Notes under the pieces: generated by a model | The model's input: the letters and a program-made list of their open reading frames with translations, nothing else | Told to the model about the DNA's origin: nothing | The model's database searches: none | Program-made: the position numbers and the translations under genes | NCBI RefSeq assembly: GCF_002259605.1 | Contig: NZ_MWWR01000019.1 | Location: forward strand, 1-64,000 | DNA from: Pseudoscardovia radai | Lineage (GTDB): Bacteria > Actinomycetota > Actinomycetes > Actinomycetales > Bifidobacteriaceae | Length of the DNA: 64,000 bases | Direction: 5' to 3' | In this document: one piece after another, positions 8,983-17,196 of the stretch | Layout of the letters: every line of letters begins with the position of its first letter | How positions within the stretch are numbered: position 1 is the stretch's first letter

Positions 8983-9501
8983 ATGGTGACGACTTCACTT
9001 GACATCGCAGCCTGGCTCGTGTCACACCATGATGCGGAAACCCGCCTTACCAATCTGTCTTTGAACAAGCTCTGCTTCTATGCGCAGGTCGAATCCCTGC
9101 GGAACGCCCACAAGACGCTGTTCGACGATCCGATCGAGGCATGGCGGTATGGTCCGGTCTGCCCGGGCGTCTACCGCGCCTACAAGCGCTACGGTCGCAA
9201 CGCGATTCCCGCTCCGGCGACGCCCGTCCCCGATCTGGCTCCCGACGAGGCCAGGATCATGGAGAATACATGGAAGGATTACGGTTGGCTGTCCGCCTAT
9301 GACCTCGTCCGTCTTTCGCATCGGGGCGACGGCGCATGGTCCAAGGCGTGGGCTCAGGGCCGGGACACCATGATCACCCCGGATTTGATCCTCGAATCGT
9401 CTGATATCAAAGGCTTCGACCCCAGGCGGACGTTCGCCGCGTCTGTGAAACGTGTCGAAAACCGGTACGGGAACACGCTGAGGCTGTTGGAGGACTCGTG
9501 A
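8983..9501 (+). CDS. Panacea/SocA-domain antitoxin (DUF4065)
   Basis: The 172-residue protein has the Panacea pattern: DIAAWLVSHHD, then LTNLSLNKLCFYAQVESLRN, then the PIEAWRYGPVCPGVYRAYKRYG block and DLVRLSHRGDGAWSKAWAQG. Proteins of this family (SocA, GepA, PanA) act as antitoxins for many unrelated toxins. The ATG follows AAGGAGGGGAC. Its TGA overlaps the GTG of the downstream doc frame by 3 bases (GTGA), so the two are translationally coupled. The pairing marks this as the antitoxin of the broken Doc toxin. Confidence 0.88.
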   Translation: MVTTSLDIAAWLVSHHDAETRLTNLSLNKLCFYAQVESLRNAHKTLFDDPIEAWRYGPVCPGVYRAYKRYGRNAIPAPATPVPDLAPDEARIMENTWKDYGWLSAYDLVRLSHRGDGAWSKAWAQGRDTMITPDLILESSDIKGFDPRRTFAASVKRVENRYGNTLRLLEDS

Positions 9502-9972
9502 CCGTCCTCGCGATGACTCTGGGCGACGAGGAGATACAGGGGCTGGCTGATTCGCTCATGCAGATTCATGCGGAAGTGGTCCGTGGGAAAGGACTGGATC
9601 TGTCCCGTGTCGTGTCCTCGGAAAAGGAGGGGGGTTATCCGCGGCAAGATCGTCTCCGTTGCGTATTCATGCTTCGCAACGGTCTTCGACCAAACCCCCT
9701 CCGACCGTTTCCCGGATGTGTTCGTTCAGGTTGCGACCTTCGCGCAACACTTCGCCAAAGATCATATCTTCGCCGATGGAAACAAAAGAACCACGGTCAT
9801 CGCATGTTTCTCCCTGCTTGACCAAGAAGGGATTGAGATTGCGGTGCCGGACTCGCAAGACAGGCTTGTGAACGAGATTTACAAGGCTATTCAGTGCCTC
9901 GTGACCGGAGCCGCGAATGTCTGGGATTTCGCCGACTTTCTCCGCCGTGCGTCTTCATGCCGAACGTCCTGA
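9498..9972 (+). pseudogene. doc: Doc-type Fic toxin, frameshifted at a G6 run
   Basis: Two frames together encode a Doc toxin, which in the founding system phosphorylates elongation factor Tu. The first frame (from GTG 9498) reads LGDEEIQGLADSLMQIHAEVV up to SSEKEGG. The second continues IRGKIVSVAYSCFATVFDQ and contains the Doc motif HIFADGNKRTTV. The frames would join if one G were removed from the run of six G at about 9628-9634. As written, the first frame runs out at 9821 without a Fic motif, so the toxin is off. Either it is inactive, switches by slippage at the G run, or the base call is wrong. Confidence 0.82.
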
Positions 9973-10088
9973 AATCCAACGGGGAACAGTCGCATGCTCA
10001 ACGACATGGGTCGTTCCCCACAGCGGTTACCTGCCAACAGGACAACGGGTTTGTCTCACGGAATCATGGATGCGGATAATGTGGTCTT

Positions 10089-11039
10089 ATGAGAGTCGAC
10101 ATTCAGGATTTTGAGGCGTGCGGCCGGTCGGGCCTTTACTACGGCGGAAACGGCGGGCGCAAGGAAGGCGTCGTCTGGAACGGTGAGTACTGGATTGCCA
10201 AGTTCCCCAGCTTGCACGTCGGGGCTGCAGGGGACGTCCCGTCAATAAACACGGCGCCGATTTCCGAATGGCTCGGATCCCATGTCTACGAGATGCTGGG
10301 GGTCCCGGTCCAGAAGACGGTGCTGGGCGTCCGCGACGGCGGGATAGTCTGCGCGTGCAAGGATTTCACTATGCCGGGCAGGAGGCTCGTGAGTTTCCAC
10401 GACTTGAGGAACACGCTGTCGGATGATGAGGAAGGCTTCGTGGAATCTCCCTCCGCGGGGTCGGGCATGGTTCTCTCCGATGTCCTTATGGGCATCGACC
10501 GTCTTCCGGAATTGCGCGAGATACCCGGCGGAAAGGAAAGGTTCTGGCGGATGTTCGTCACCGACGCTTTCATCCGGAACATAGACAGGGATAACACGAA
10601 CTGGGGGATCCTCGTGGCGCCGGGCACTCGCTCCGCCCTGGCCCCGGTGTTCGACAACGCGGATTCGTTCAACAGAAAACGGACGGAGGCCGCGATCGAG
10701 AGGGTCCTTTCCGACCCGCAGGCGGTGGAAAACGACGCCAGGGACGTGAGGTCGTGCTTCGCGCAGGATTCGGGGAAGCCGATCCTGCCCTTGGAATTCA
10801 TGGAATGCGGCGCCACGCCCGAGTGCATCCGAGCACTCGACTGGTTCATGGAACGCTGGGATTTCGAACGTTTCGATTCCCTGCTCGACGGCATCCCCGA
10901 AGAGACCCATGGCATCAAGGTCATTCCCAGACGATACAAGGAATACCGCCACCGGGTTATCGAATGCCGATATCACGAAGTCTTCGCCGGGCTCTGGAGG
11001 AAACTCCACGGGAACGTCATCCCAATGGGTTTCCGCTGA
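10089..11039 (+). CDS. CtkA/HipA-like serine/threonine kinase
   Basis: The 316-residue protein resembles CtkA and other short HipA-like kinases. The N-terminal lobe has SGLYYGGNGGRKEGVVW followed by WIAKFPS, where the lysine is the likely ATP-binding one. The catalytic loop is AFIRNIDRDNTNWGIL and the metal-binding motif is APVFDNADSFN. It lacks the HipA N-terminal domain, and no HipB-like gene lies immediately upstream; the XRE gene downstream is on the opposite strand. Family members phosphorylate host or bacterial proteins and can be toxic. The ribosome site is weak. A defence or toxin role here is inferred from the neighbours. Confidence 0.75.
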   Translation: MRVDIQDFEACGRSGLYYGGNGGRKEGVVWNGEYWIAKFPSLHVGAAGDVPSINTAPISEWLGSHVYEMLGVPVQKTVLGVRDGGIVCACKDFTMPGRRLVSFHDLRNTLSDDEEGFVESPSAGSGMVLSDVLMGIDRLPELREIPGGKERFWRMFVTDAFIRNIDRDNTNWGILVAPGTRSALAPVFDNADSFNRKRTEAAIERVLSDPQAVENDARDVRSCFAQDSGKPILPLEFMECGATPECIRALDWFMERWDFERFDSLLDGIPEETHGIKVIPRRYKEYRHRVIECRYHEVFAGLWRKLHGNVIPMGFR

Positions 11040-11139
11040 AGTTGCGAAAGGGCGTAGGTGGCTTTGTCAATGGTGTTCTGATGAATGCATGTACGGCGAC
11101 ATTTTTCTGCGCCCGCCCGCCTCGCCGCAACACCGACCC

Positions 11140-11667
11140 TTAATCAACCTCCGGCGGGTCCATCCACTGGTCGATCGTCTCATCGTTCTCGTCCGGGTAT
11201 GCGAAGCGCACCTCGCGTCCGTCGCGGATGAGCACCTCGCCCAGACGCAGGGTCGCCGCGTTGGATCGCGACGGGGTCTCGAGGCCCTCCGGCATGTCGG
11301 CGGGGTAGTTGGGGTCGTCGGGGCGGTGCAAGGTGAGGATGACCTTCTGGCCGGGCAGGTAGAATCTCTCAATCCATTTCGACGCGGTCCCGATGGCCCC
11401 CTCCTGCGCAAGGGCGGTGCCGCTGACGAAATTGAACGCATCGAGCGACGGCTTCTGGTCGGGCCGGGAGGGCGATTCCCAGCGGCTGACCGTGACGAGG
11501 GTGACGCCGATCTGCCGGGCGAGCTCGGTCTGGGTGATGCCGGCGAATTCCCTCATGCCGCGCAGCATGCCGCCGGTGATCGCCTCCTCGATGTGCCGTT
11601 GGGTTGATTCCTCCAACGGGCTCAGGCCGTTTTCGGATGGGTTCAGGCCGCTTTCCGGTTCGCTCAT
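11140..11667 (-). CDS. XRE-family transcriptional regulator
   Basis: The 175-residue protein has a central helix-turn-helix (LRGMREFAGITQTELARQIG, then VTLVTVSRWE; about residues 38-70). A C-terminal beta-rich part of unknown family carries EVLIRDGREVRFAYPDEND. The start at 11667 follows ACAGGAGGACGACC; a longer in-frame version starting at 11724 would run through the operator region and is less likely. Two copies of a palindrome lie 61 and 92 bp upstream, which argues for autoregulation. It converges on the kinase gene at 10089-11039, so it could also control toxin genes nearby. Confidence 0.85.
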   Translation of the reverse strand: MSEPESGLNPSENGLSPLEESTQRHIEEAITGGMLRGMREFAGITQTELARQIGVTLVTVSRWESPSRPDQKPSLDAFNFVSGTALAQEGAIGTASKWIERFYLPGQKVILTLHRPDDPNYPADMPEGLETPSRSNAATLRLGEVLIRDGREVRFAYPDENDETIDQWMDPPEVD

Positions 11668-11727
11668 GGTCGTCCTCCTGTGTCGTTTGTTGCTGCGGTC
11701 GCTTCCCGGCGCGCGGCTTTCCAAGCC

Positions 11728-11746
11728 ATGTTAAACGATTTAACAT
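11728..11746. promoter_or_regulatory. Operator palindrome 1 upstream of the XRE gene
   Basis: ATGTTAAACGATTTAACAT is a 19-bp near-perfect palindrome with 8-bp arms around CGA. It is the proximal copy, and is probably bound by the XRE protein. Confidence 0.75.
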
Positions 11747-11758
11747 AGCGTTTTTGCG

Positions 11759-11777
11759 ATGTTAAGTCGTTTAACAT
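11759..11777. promoter_or_regulatory. Operator palindrome 2 upstream of the XRE gene
   Basis: ATGTTAAGTCGTTTAACAT differs from copy 1 only in the centre. The two centres are 31 bp apart, close to three DNA turns, so two dimers would sit on the same face. Confidence 0.75.
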
Positions 11778-12044
11778 ACGATGTCAAATCCCCGAACCGC
11801 GGCCGTGCACGGCGCAGGGCACGGCCGCGATCCGCAAGCGCCATTCGCGCCGGCGGAATCGTGATGACCGGGCCAATCGTGGATCGGAAACGCGCGCCCG
11901 CACCTCGCAAGCCCTACTCCCGCTTCGATTTGCGGCGCCTGCCGAACGCTCCTAAAATATGCGCCTGGGGGTTGCAAAACCACATGCCCGGCCGACGACG
12001 GCGGGGCGGATAAGGATATCAGGATAAGAAAGAAGGGATTCATT
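11778..12044. other. Intergenic region between operators and the membrane protein gene
   Basis: About 270 bp carries no convincing gene. It should hold the promoter for the gene at 12045, whose ribosome site is AAGAAAGAAGGG. I see no clear terminator, repeat or RNA gene. Confidence 0.5.
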
Positions 12045-12677
12045 ATGGGGATTCTTGGAGCCATTGGCACACTTATGATGACGGCGTTCGTCATCGCCCT
12101 CGTCATCTTCTCCATCATCTGCACCAGTGCGCCCGGACAGGCGCTGGCGACGTTCATCAACACCATCTTCAACAACATCATCCCGGCCACGTTCGTGCTC
12201 GCGTTCGGACTGTTCATAGCCGGAATCGGCATGGCCGTCGCATGGGGGTTCGTGGATGACGCGAAAAGGAAGAGGCAGACGTTCTTCGACACCATCGGCC
12301 CCACCGTCGCTGTCGCCATCACGCAATTCATCGACGCCGTGTACATCAAGGGCGTGCTCGACATGGTGGGCGAACGCTACCACGACCACGACCTCGACGC
12401 GTTCTACGCGCAGACCACGGCGGCCGGGGCCGTCACCGGCATCGTGTTCGGCGTGCTCATCCTCATACCCGTGTTCTACACGCTCTCGAAATCGCGCGAT
12501 TGGGATTATTCGAAGGTTGGTACTGAGAGCGGCGGTGCTGGCGCGGGTGCAGGCGCGCGGGGTGGTACTGGCTTCGGCGGTAGCGCCGGCGCGAGCAGCG
12601 GCCGCGCGATCGGCGGCGCCACCTCGTCCGACGATTCCGAGGATTGGGACGACGACGATGATGACGACTGGGAGTGA
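12045..12677 (+). CDS. Hypothetical membrane protein with acidic tail
   Basis: The 210-residue protein has three likely membrane helices (about 5-27, 43-70 and 128-148) and a soluble stretch between the second and third. The C-terminus is a Gly/Ala/Ser-rich linker ending in a strongly acidic tail (SEDWDDDDDDDWE). The start follows AAGAAAGAAGGGATTCATT. I do not recognise the family. It stands alone, followed by a strong terminator. Confidence 0.75.
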   Translation: MGILGAIGTLMMTAFVIALVIFSIICTSAPGQALATFINTIFNNIIPATFVLAFGLFIAGIGMAVAWGFVDDAKRKRQTFFDTIGPTVAVAITQFIDAVYIKGVLDMVGERYHDHDLDAFYAQTTAAGAVTGIVFGVLILIPVFYTLSKSRDWDYSKVGTESGGAGAGAGARGGTGFGGSAGASSGRAIGGATSSDDSEDWDDDDDDDWE

Positions 12678-12692
12678 GTGACGGCGTCCGAT

Positions 12693-12734
12693 GATGGGCC
12701 CGCGCCGGCGGTGAATCGTCGTAGCGGGCCCATC
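12693..12734 (+). terminator. Terminator after the acidic-tail membrane protein
   Basis: An 11-bp perfect stem GATGGGCCCGC / GCGGGCCCATC encloses a 20-base loop, 16 bp after the stop codon. Confidence 0.7.
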
Positions 12735-12841
12735 GTATGCGCTGGTAACATGAGATACATGCACCGTTCGGCTGGTGATGACGCCGGCCTTTCGGGGCTG
12801 TGAAATCAAGAACGCAAGAATAATTGAGGGGACCCAATACC

Positions 12842-15187
12842 ATGATGCAGAAGATTGATAAAACCGATACACTGAGAAAAATCCTCGACAAGCAGCATTT
12901 CACCGTGGACTATTTCCAGCGTGAATATCGGTGGGGACGCAAGCAGATCGAGCAGATGATTGACGATTTCGCGGGGGCGTTCGAGGAATTCTACGATCCG
13001 GAAGCTCATAACTCCCTGCATGATGTCATGAATTACGGCTTTTATTACATGGGCTGCATCATCTGCACCGTCGGCGATGTGAAGCAAATCATCGACGGGC
13101 AGCAGCGCCTGACCTCGCTCACGCTGCTTCTGATATACCTGGACCATCTTCAGAAGCAGACGATTCCCGAAGAGGATAGGGTTCCGATTCAAGACATGGT
13201 CTATTCCGTGCAGTTCGGCACGAGGAGTTTCAACATCGACGTGGAGGACCGCGTCGACTGCATGAATGCGTTGTTGAAGGGGAACACCAATTTCGAAGCC
13301 GACAACGAGAGTTCCAGGAACCTTATTGAGCGCTACCACGACATTGAGGAGTATTTTCCCGACGAGCTCAAGGGCAACGCGCTCCCGTTCTTCATCAATT
13401 GGCTGATCGAGAAGGTCCTCCTGCTCGAGATCGACACGGGCGAGGACGAGGCGCACACCATCTTCCTTACCATGAACGACCGCGGCCTGAGCCTCAACAG
13501 CGCGGAGATGATGAAGGCATACATCATCCAGCAGATGGATGAGTCTGACCGCGATGAGGCGAACCGCCAGTGGCAGAGCAACATCAACAGTATCAAGAAA
13601 GCATACGCCTACGACACAAGCGGTATGGTCAACACGCAGGACGTTGATTTCATCTCCACATGGCTCCGCGCCAAGTATGCCACGACGATGCGTGAAAAGG
13701 AGAAGGGTTCCAAAGACAAGGATTATGAGCTCCTTGGCGATGGATTCCACACCTGGGTGCGAGACAACGCGCACAAGGGCATGGGGCTCGCGACCAAGGA
13801 GGACTTCAAAGAGTTCGTCTCCAGGGATATGACGCGGGTCACCGAGCTGTATCTGCGCATGAAGGAGTACGGGGAGAACCTTACCGAAGGGTTCGAAGAG
13901 GTTTTCTACAACGCGAACAGGAACCTTGCGTATCAGACGATGCTCGTCATCGCTGCCGTAAAGCCTGACGATTCCAAGGATGTCATCGACAGAAAAATCC
14001 GGATGACGGCGAAGTTCGTCGATGATTTCGCAACAACCCGCATCCTGAATTTCAAGAGGCCGAACTGGAGCACGAACAAATCCTTGCTCTTCCACGTCAT
14101 GCAGGGCATCCGGAACGCCGATTGCAAGACGATCGGCATGGTCTATGTGCGGACGCTGCGCCGTATGGATGTATCGCTCGAGGGAATCACACGGTTCGGC
14201 CTGAACCAGTTCTCCTCCGGCTACATGCTGCATATTCTTGCGCGCTTCACATCGTATGTGAACGTGCGGATGGGGAATAAGTCTCATTTCGATGAGTACG
14301 TCGACCGCGAGAGCGGGGGCAACACTTTTGACATTGAGCATATCCTGCCTGATGTGTACGAGGACTACAAGGATAGTTTCGACAGCGAGCAGGACTTCGA
14401 GGAGACGCGGAACGGAATCGGCAATCTGATCATCCTGACGCGTGACAAGAACCGAAGCTACAAGGACATGAACTATAGCGAGAAGGTTCTCCGGTATGAA
14501 GGAGACAACATCCTGGCCCAGTCATTGAATGACAACGCGTATCGCAACAATCCTCAGTTCATGCCGGTTGCCAAGGAGTATGGCCTGCACTCCTTCCCGC
14601 AGTTCACCAAGGAGAGCATTGCCGAGAGGGCGGAATCGTATCTGAGCATGGCGAACGATATCTGGAACCCCGAGGCAATCAAGGACCTTGCGGGAGGCTG
14701 GTCTGACGAGGACGAACAGGAGCTCTTCAAGAACGAGAAGCATCAGGAATTCACGGTGACATACTCCGACCGAAGCTGGCCCGATGCCGTGAAATATGGC
14801 TTCCTCTCGGCGTCCCTCAACGGTAGAGGCCACACCATCTACAACGTGCAGGTGGGCGATGTGGTGTATTGCTACATCGGTGGATCCGGCTTCGTGGGAA
14901 TCGGCGAATGCCTCTCGTCCGCCGTGCCGATGAAGGATTTCACGGTGGATGTGGATGGCGAAACCGTCCCCGTCGCCGATGCGCCGTGGATTGACGAGGA
15001 CGCCAAGCTCAAACTCGATCCCGACCGGGAGGTGTTCATCCGCGTCAAGTGGAAGAAGTCCGTGCCGGATGCCTCCGATGGTTACTGGGAGAAGGGGATG
15101 AAGGCCCTTCCCGTGGTGGCGTATACCCCGAACGACAAGATGACGTATAAGAAGGTGCGGAAGCATTTCGGGTACACGGAGGAGTGA
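12842..15187 (+). CDS. GmrSD-type restriction enzyme (DUF262-DUF1524) with C-terminal EVE/PUA-like domain
   Basis: The 781-residue protein joins a GmrS-like DUF262 domain to a GmrD-like HNH domain. The DUF262 part has VDYFQREYRWGRKQIEQM near the N-terminus and the nucleotide-dependent motif IIDGQQRLTSLTLLLIYL near residue 84. The DUF1524 HNH part has FDIEHILP near 495, then NGIGNLIILTRDKNRSYKD. A third domain (about 635-781) has VGDVVYCYIGGSGFVGIGEC and resembles EVE/PUA domains that read modified bases. Such type IV enzymes cut DNA with modified cytosines, as in T-even phages. ATG 12842 follows TTGAGGGG; an upstream TTG at 12824 is less likely. It is a single-gene unit with its own terminator. 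Confidence 0.88.
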   Translation: MMQKIDKTDTLRKILDKQHFTVDYFQREYRWGRKQIEQMIDDFAGAFEEFYDPEAHNSLHDVMNYGFYYMGCIICTVGDVKQIIDGQQRLTSLTLLLIYLDHLQKQTIPEEDRVPIQDMVYSVQFGTRSFNIDVEDRVDCMNALLKGNTNFEADNESSRNLIERYHDIEEYFPDELKGNALPFFINWLIEKVLLLEIDTGEDEAHTIFLTMNDRGLSLNSAEMMKAYIIQQMDESDRDEANRQWQSNINSIKKAYAYDTSGMVNTQDVDFISTWLRAKYATTMREKEKGSKDKDYELLGDGFHTWVRDNAHKGMGLATKEDFKEFVSRDMTRVTELYLRMKEYGENLTEGFEEVFYNANRNLAYQTMLVIAAVKPDDSKDVIDRKIRMTAKFVDDFATTRILNFKRPNWSTNKSLLFHVMQGIRNADCKTIGMVYVRTLRRMDVSLEGITRFGLNQFSSGYMLHILARFTSYVNVRMGNKSHFDEYVDRESGGNTFDIEHILPDVYEDYKDSFDSEQDFEETRNGIGNLIILTRDKNRSYKDMNYSEKVLRYEGDNILAQSLNDNAYRNNPQFMPVAKEYGLHSFPQFTKESIAERAESYLSMANDIWNPEAIKDLAGGWSDEDEQELFKNEKHQEFTVTYSDRSWPDAVKYGFLSASLNGRGHTIYNVQVGDVVYCYIGGSGFVGIGECLSSAVPMKDFTVDVDGETVPVADAPWIDEDAKLKLDPDREVFIRVKWKKSVPDASDGYWEKGMKALPVVAYTPNDKMTYKKVRKHFGYTEE

Positions 15188-15194
15188 GTTGCGC

Positions 15195-15218
15195 GGGGCA
15201 GGGTTTCGACCCTGCCCC
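15195..15218 (+). terminator. Terminator of the GmrSD gene
   Basis: GGGGCAGGG / CCCTGCCCC is a perfect 9-bp stem with a 6-base loop followed by GTTT, 7 bp after the stop. Confidence 0.9.
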
Positions 15219-15345
15219 GTTTCATGTGTAATCCCTGCGCAACGATGCAAGGTAACGCTCCGAAAAGCTTGGAAAGAAGCCGTTTTATAACTTTTTATAT
15301 CTTTTATATCCTTTATAACTTTGATGTAGACTGCTGAGCATTCGC

Positions 15346-15714
15346 ATGCTGAATGGGTGTCGGGATCGGGTGACCATTCCCGGCCTGGACGTGGCCGATG
15401 GCGACAAGCAGGCGAAGATCAAACTCGGAGACATGGTGCATGGCCCTGCGCTGGACGGCTTGAGCGCCATGGGCAGGGACTACCTGCTGGCCATGGCCCA
15501 GGATGACGGCCCCTCGGCTACCGGCGACATCGCGAAAAGACTGGAACGCGACCTGGGATACGCCAACGTGTACCGCACGCAGCTCATCAAGGAGGACATC
15601 ATCTACCAATCGTCGTATGGCTATGTGGATTTCAAACTCCCGTACCTGCGCGATTACCTGCGCGAGCACGGTGCATACCATCAGATGCGGAAGAATCTCT
15701 CCGGGGGCGAGTAG
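15346..15714 (+). pseudogene. C-terminal remnant of an AAA-family ATPase
   Basis: The frame reads LSAMGRDYLLAMAQDDG, then GDIAKRLERDLGYANVYRTQ and GYVDFKLPYLRDYLREHG. These match the winged-helix C-terminus of the archaeal-type ATPases of about 400 residues that are common in bifidobacteria. No Walker A or B segment is present, so only the last 100 or so residues survive. Upstream lies an AT-rich stretch (about 15283-15322, repeats of TTTATATC) rather than the missing ATPase domain. The ATG at 15346 has no good ribosome site. The piece is most likely debris left by rearrangement at the hsdS locus. Confidence 0.6.
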
Positions 15715-15973
15715 GCGCAGGGGAGCGGGCGTTGTGTGGAGCGAGGGCGTACGAGGTGCGACGGCTTTTCTCAGGTGCGGAGGCATCTCCGAAACCGTCG
15801 TTGCGTGCTTCTATCGATGTCACAAGATGCTCGAACGCTACCACCATTTCGAAGACATAACCGGTCTCGATCTGCACAACATGGATGACCGAGCGTCGCG
15901 CCACGGGTTGACGGGAGAGACGTGAGCATGAGGCGGGGTGATCTGAGGGGTTGACGAAGGGGTATGTGTCGCC
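15715..15973. other. Non-coding or degraded stretch before the first hsdS cassette
   Basis: About 260 bp without a supported gene. One frame gives YHHFEDITGLDLHNMDDRAS with no recognisable start and may be a decayed gene end. No promoter or ribosome site for the following hsdS cassette is visible, and an in-frame TGA stands 13 codons before the TTG at 15989. Confidence 0.4.
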
Positions 15974-15993
15974 TGGGAGCAGCGACAGTTGGG
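15974..15993 (+). repeat. hsdS 5' recombination repeat, copy 1
   Basis: TGGGAGCAGCGACAGTTGGG encodes WEQRQLG at the start of a target-recognition half. The same 20 bases occur in all four hsdS copies (others at 18374, 18644 and 21956). Confidence 0.9.
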
Positions 15994-17137
15994 TGAGTTG
16001 TATGCCCCGTCGCGAGAGAAGAACAATGGTGCTTTCTCAGTCAGGGACATCATCTCGGTGGCGGGAATGCGGTACGCGTCCCGTGAATCCTCCAACTCCA
16101 CCGACGATTACATGCGGACGTACAACGTGATGAGGGTCGGGGACATCGCTTTCGAAGGGCATACATCGAATGAATTCGCTTTCGGCAGGTTCGTCGAGAA
16201 TGACTTAGGCGACGGCATCGTTTCCCATGTCTTCGTGGTGCTCAGGCCTCTTCCAGGGCGTAGGTATGATCTCGCTTTCTGGAAAGAGGCGATACATGAT
16301 GAGTTCCTCATGAAGCGGATCCTCGCCCGGAGCACGAAGCGGTCGACGATGATGCATGAAATCGTCGTCTCCGACTTCCTCAAGGAGGTCTTCGCTGTAC
16401 CCTCTTTATCCGAACAGCAAAAGATCGGTCGGTTCTTCTCAACCCTTGATTCCCTTATCGCCGCCGCCGAGCGACAGGAGGGCCTCCTCAAGCAGAAGAA
16501 ACAAGCCTACCTGCAGCTCATGTTCCCACAGGAAGGAGAAGCACAGCCGCGACTGAGGTTCAGCGGATTCAACGGACAATGGCAGCAACGACAGCTGGGT
16601 GAGGTGGCGGAGATCGTTGGCGGTGGCACACCCGATTCTTCAAATGCCGATTATTGGGATGGTGACATCGATTGGTATATCCCAAGTGAAATCGGTGAGA
16701 GCAGGATTGCCCAGGCGTCGACGAGGAAGATAACCCGTGAAGGTCTGAACCATTCGTCTGCTCGATTGCTTCCCGCAGGAAGTATTCTTTTTACCTCACG
16801 AGCCAGTATTGGTCTGATGGCGTTCATATCCCATCCCTCTGCCACGAATCAAGGATTCCAATCGCTGATTCCGAACGGTGAGGTTGATCCTGATTTTCTG
16901 TATGCTTTGGGTCCGCGCATCTCCCGTTATGCCAAGAAGCATGCCGCGGGGTCTACGTTCATTGAAATCAGTGGAAGCTCTCTGGCGAAAGCCCCTTTGC
17001 GTATCCCCAAACTCCCCGAGCAACGACTGATAGGACAGTTTTTCTCAACCTTTGACAAAATCATTTCCGCAGTCGAGCAACAGATTGAATCCTTGCAAAT
17101 GGCAAAAGCCGCATATCTGCAAAGAATGTTCGTATGA
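15989..17137 (+). CDS. hsdS: Silent hsdS cassette 1 (type I specificity subunit, no proper 5' end)
   Basis: The 382-codon frame holds two target-recognition domains. Domain one contains TYNVMRVGDIAFEGHTSNEF. The central conserved helix is SLIAAAERQEGLLKQKKQAY. Domain two contains EIVGGGTPDSSNADYWDGD, and the end is AAYLQRMFV. Homology starts exactly at the WEQRQLG repeat, and only TTG codons inside the repeat are available as a start. No ribosome site or promoter is seen. It lacks the N-terminal MAKKNSKK...FTDP part of the expressed copy. It is best read as a storage cassette that can be moved behind the active hsdS 5' end by the nearby recombinase. Confidence 0.85.
   Translation: MGELYAPSREKNNGAFSVRDIISVAGMRYASRESSNSTDDYMRTYNVMRVGDIAFEGHTSNEFAFGRFVENDLGDGIVSHVFVVLRPLPGRRYDLAFWKEAIHDEFLMKRILARSTKRSTMMHEIVVSDFLKEVFAVPSLSEQQKIGRFFSTLDSLIAAAERQEGLLKQKKQAYLQLMFPQEGEAQPRLRFSGFNGQWQQRQLGEVAEIVGGGTPDSSNADYWDGDIDWYIPSEIGESRIAQASTRKITREGLNHSSARLLPAGSILFTSRASIGLMAFISHPSATNQGFQSLIPNGEVDPDFLYALGPRISRYAKKHAAGSTFIEISGSSLAKAPLRIPKLPEQRLIGQFFSTFDKIISAVEQQIESLQMAKAAYLQRMFV
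16454..16540 (+). repeat. hsdS central recombination repeat, copy 1
   Basis: This 87-bp block encodes LIAAAERQE(G/A)LLKQKKQAY and LQLMFPQEGE. It is conserved at high identity in the other three hsdS copies (17791-17874, 19124-19210 and 21451-21525) and would allow exchange of the second target-recognition domain alone. Confidence 0.85.
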
Positions 17138-17140
17138 TTG

Positions 17141-17189
17141 AGCCGCTTGTGGTCTGAGAAGGCTATGCCTTCTCAGACCACAAGCGGCT
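17141..17189. terminator. Perfect 23-bp inverted repeat between convergent hsdS cassettes 1 and 2
   Basis: Arms AGCCGCTTGTGGTCTGAGAA+GGC are perfectly repeated around TAT. It begins 4 bp after cassette 1 and ends 8 bp before the end of cassette 2, so it would work as a two-way terminator. It could also be a recombination site. Confidence 0.75.
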
Positions 17190-17196
17190 CCTGACT

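Noticed and set aside
12806-14341. 511-codon minus-strand open frame opposite the GmrSD gene
   Set aside because: The plus strand has clear DUF262/DUF1524 motifs; the opposite frame has no motif or ribosome site.
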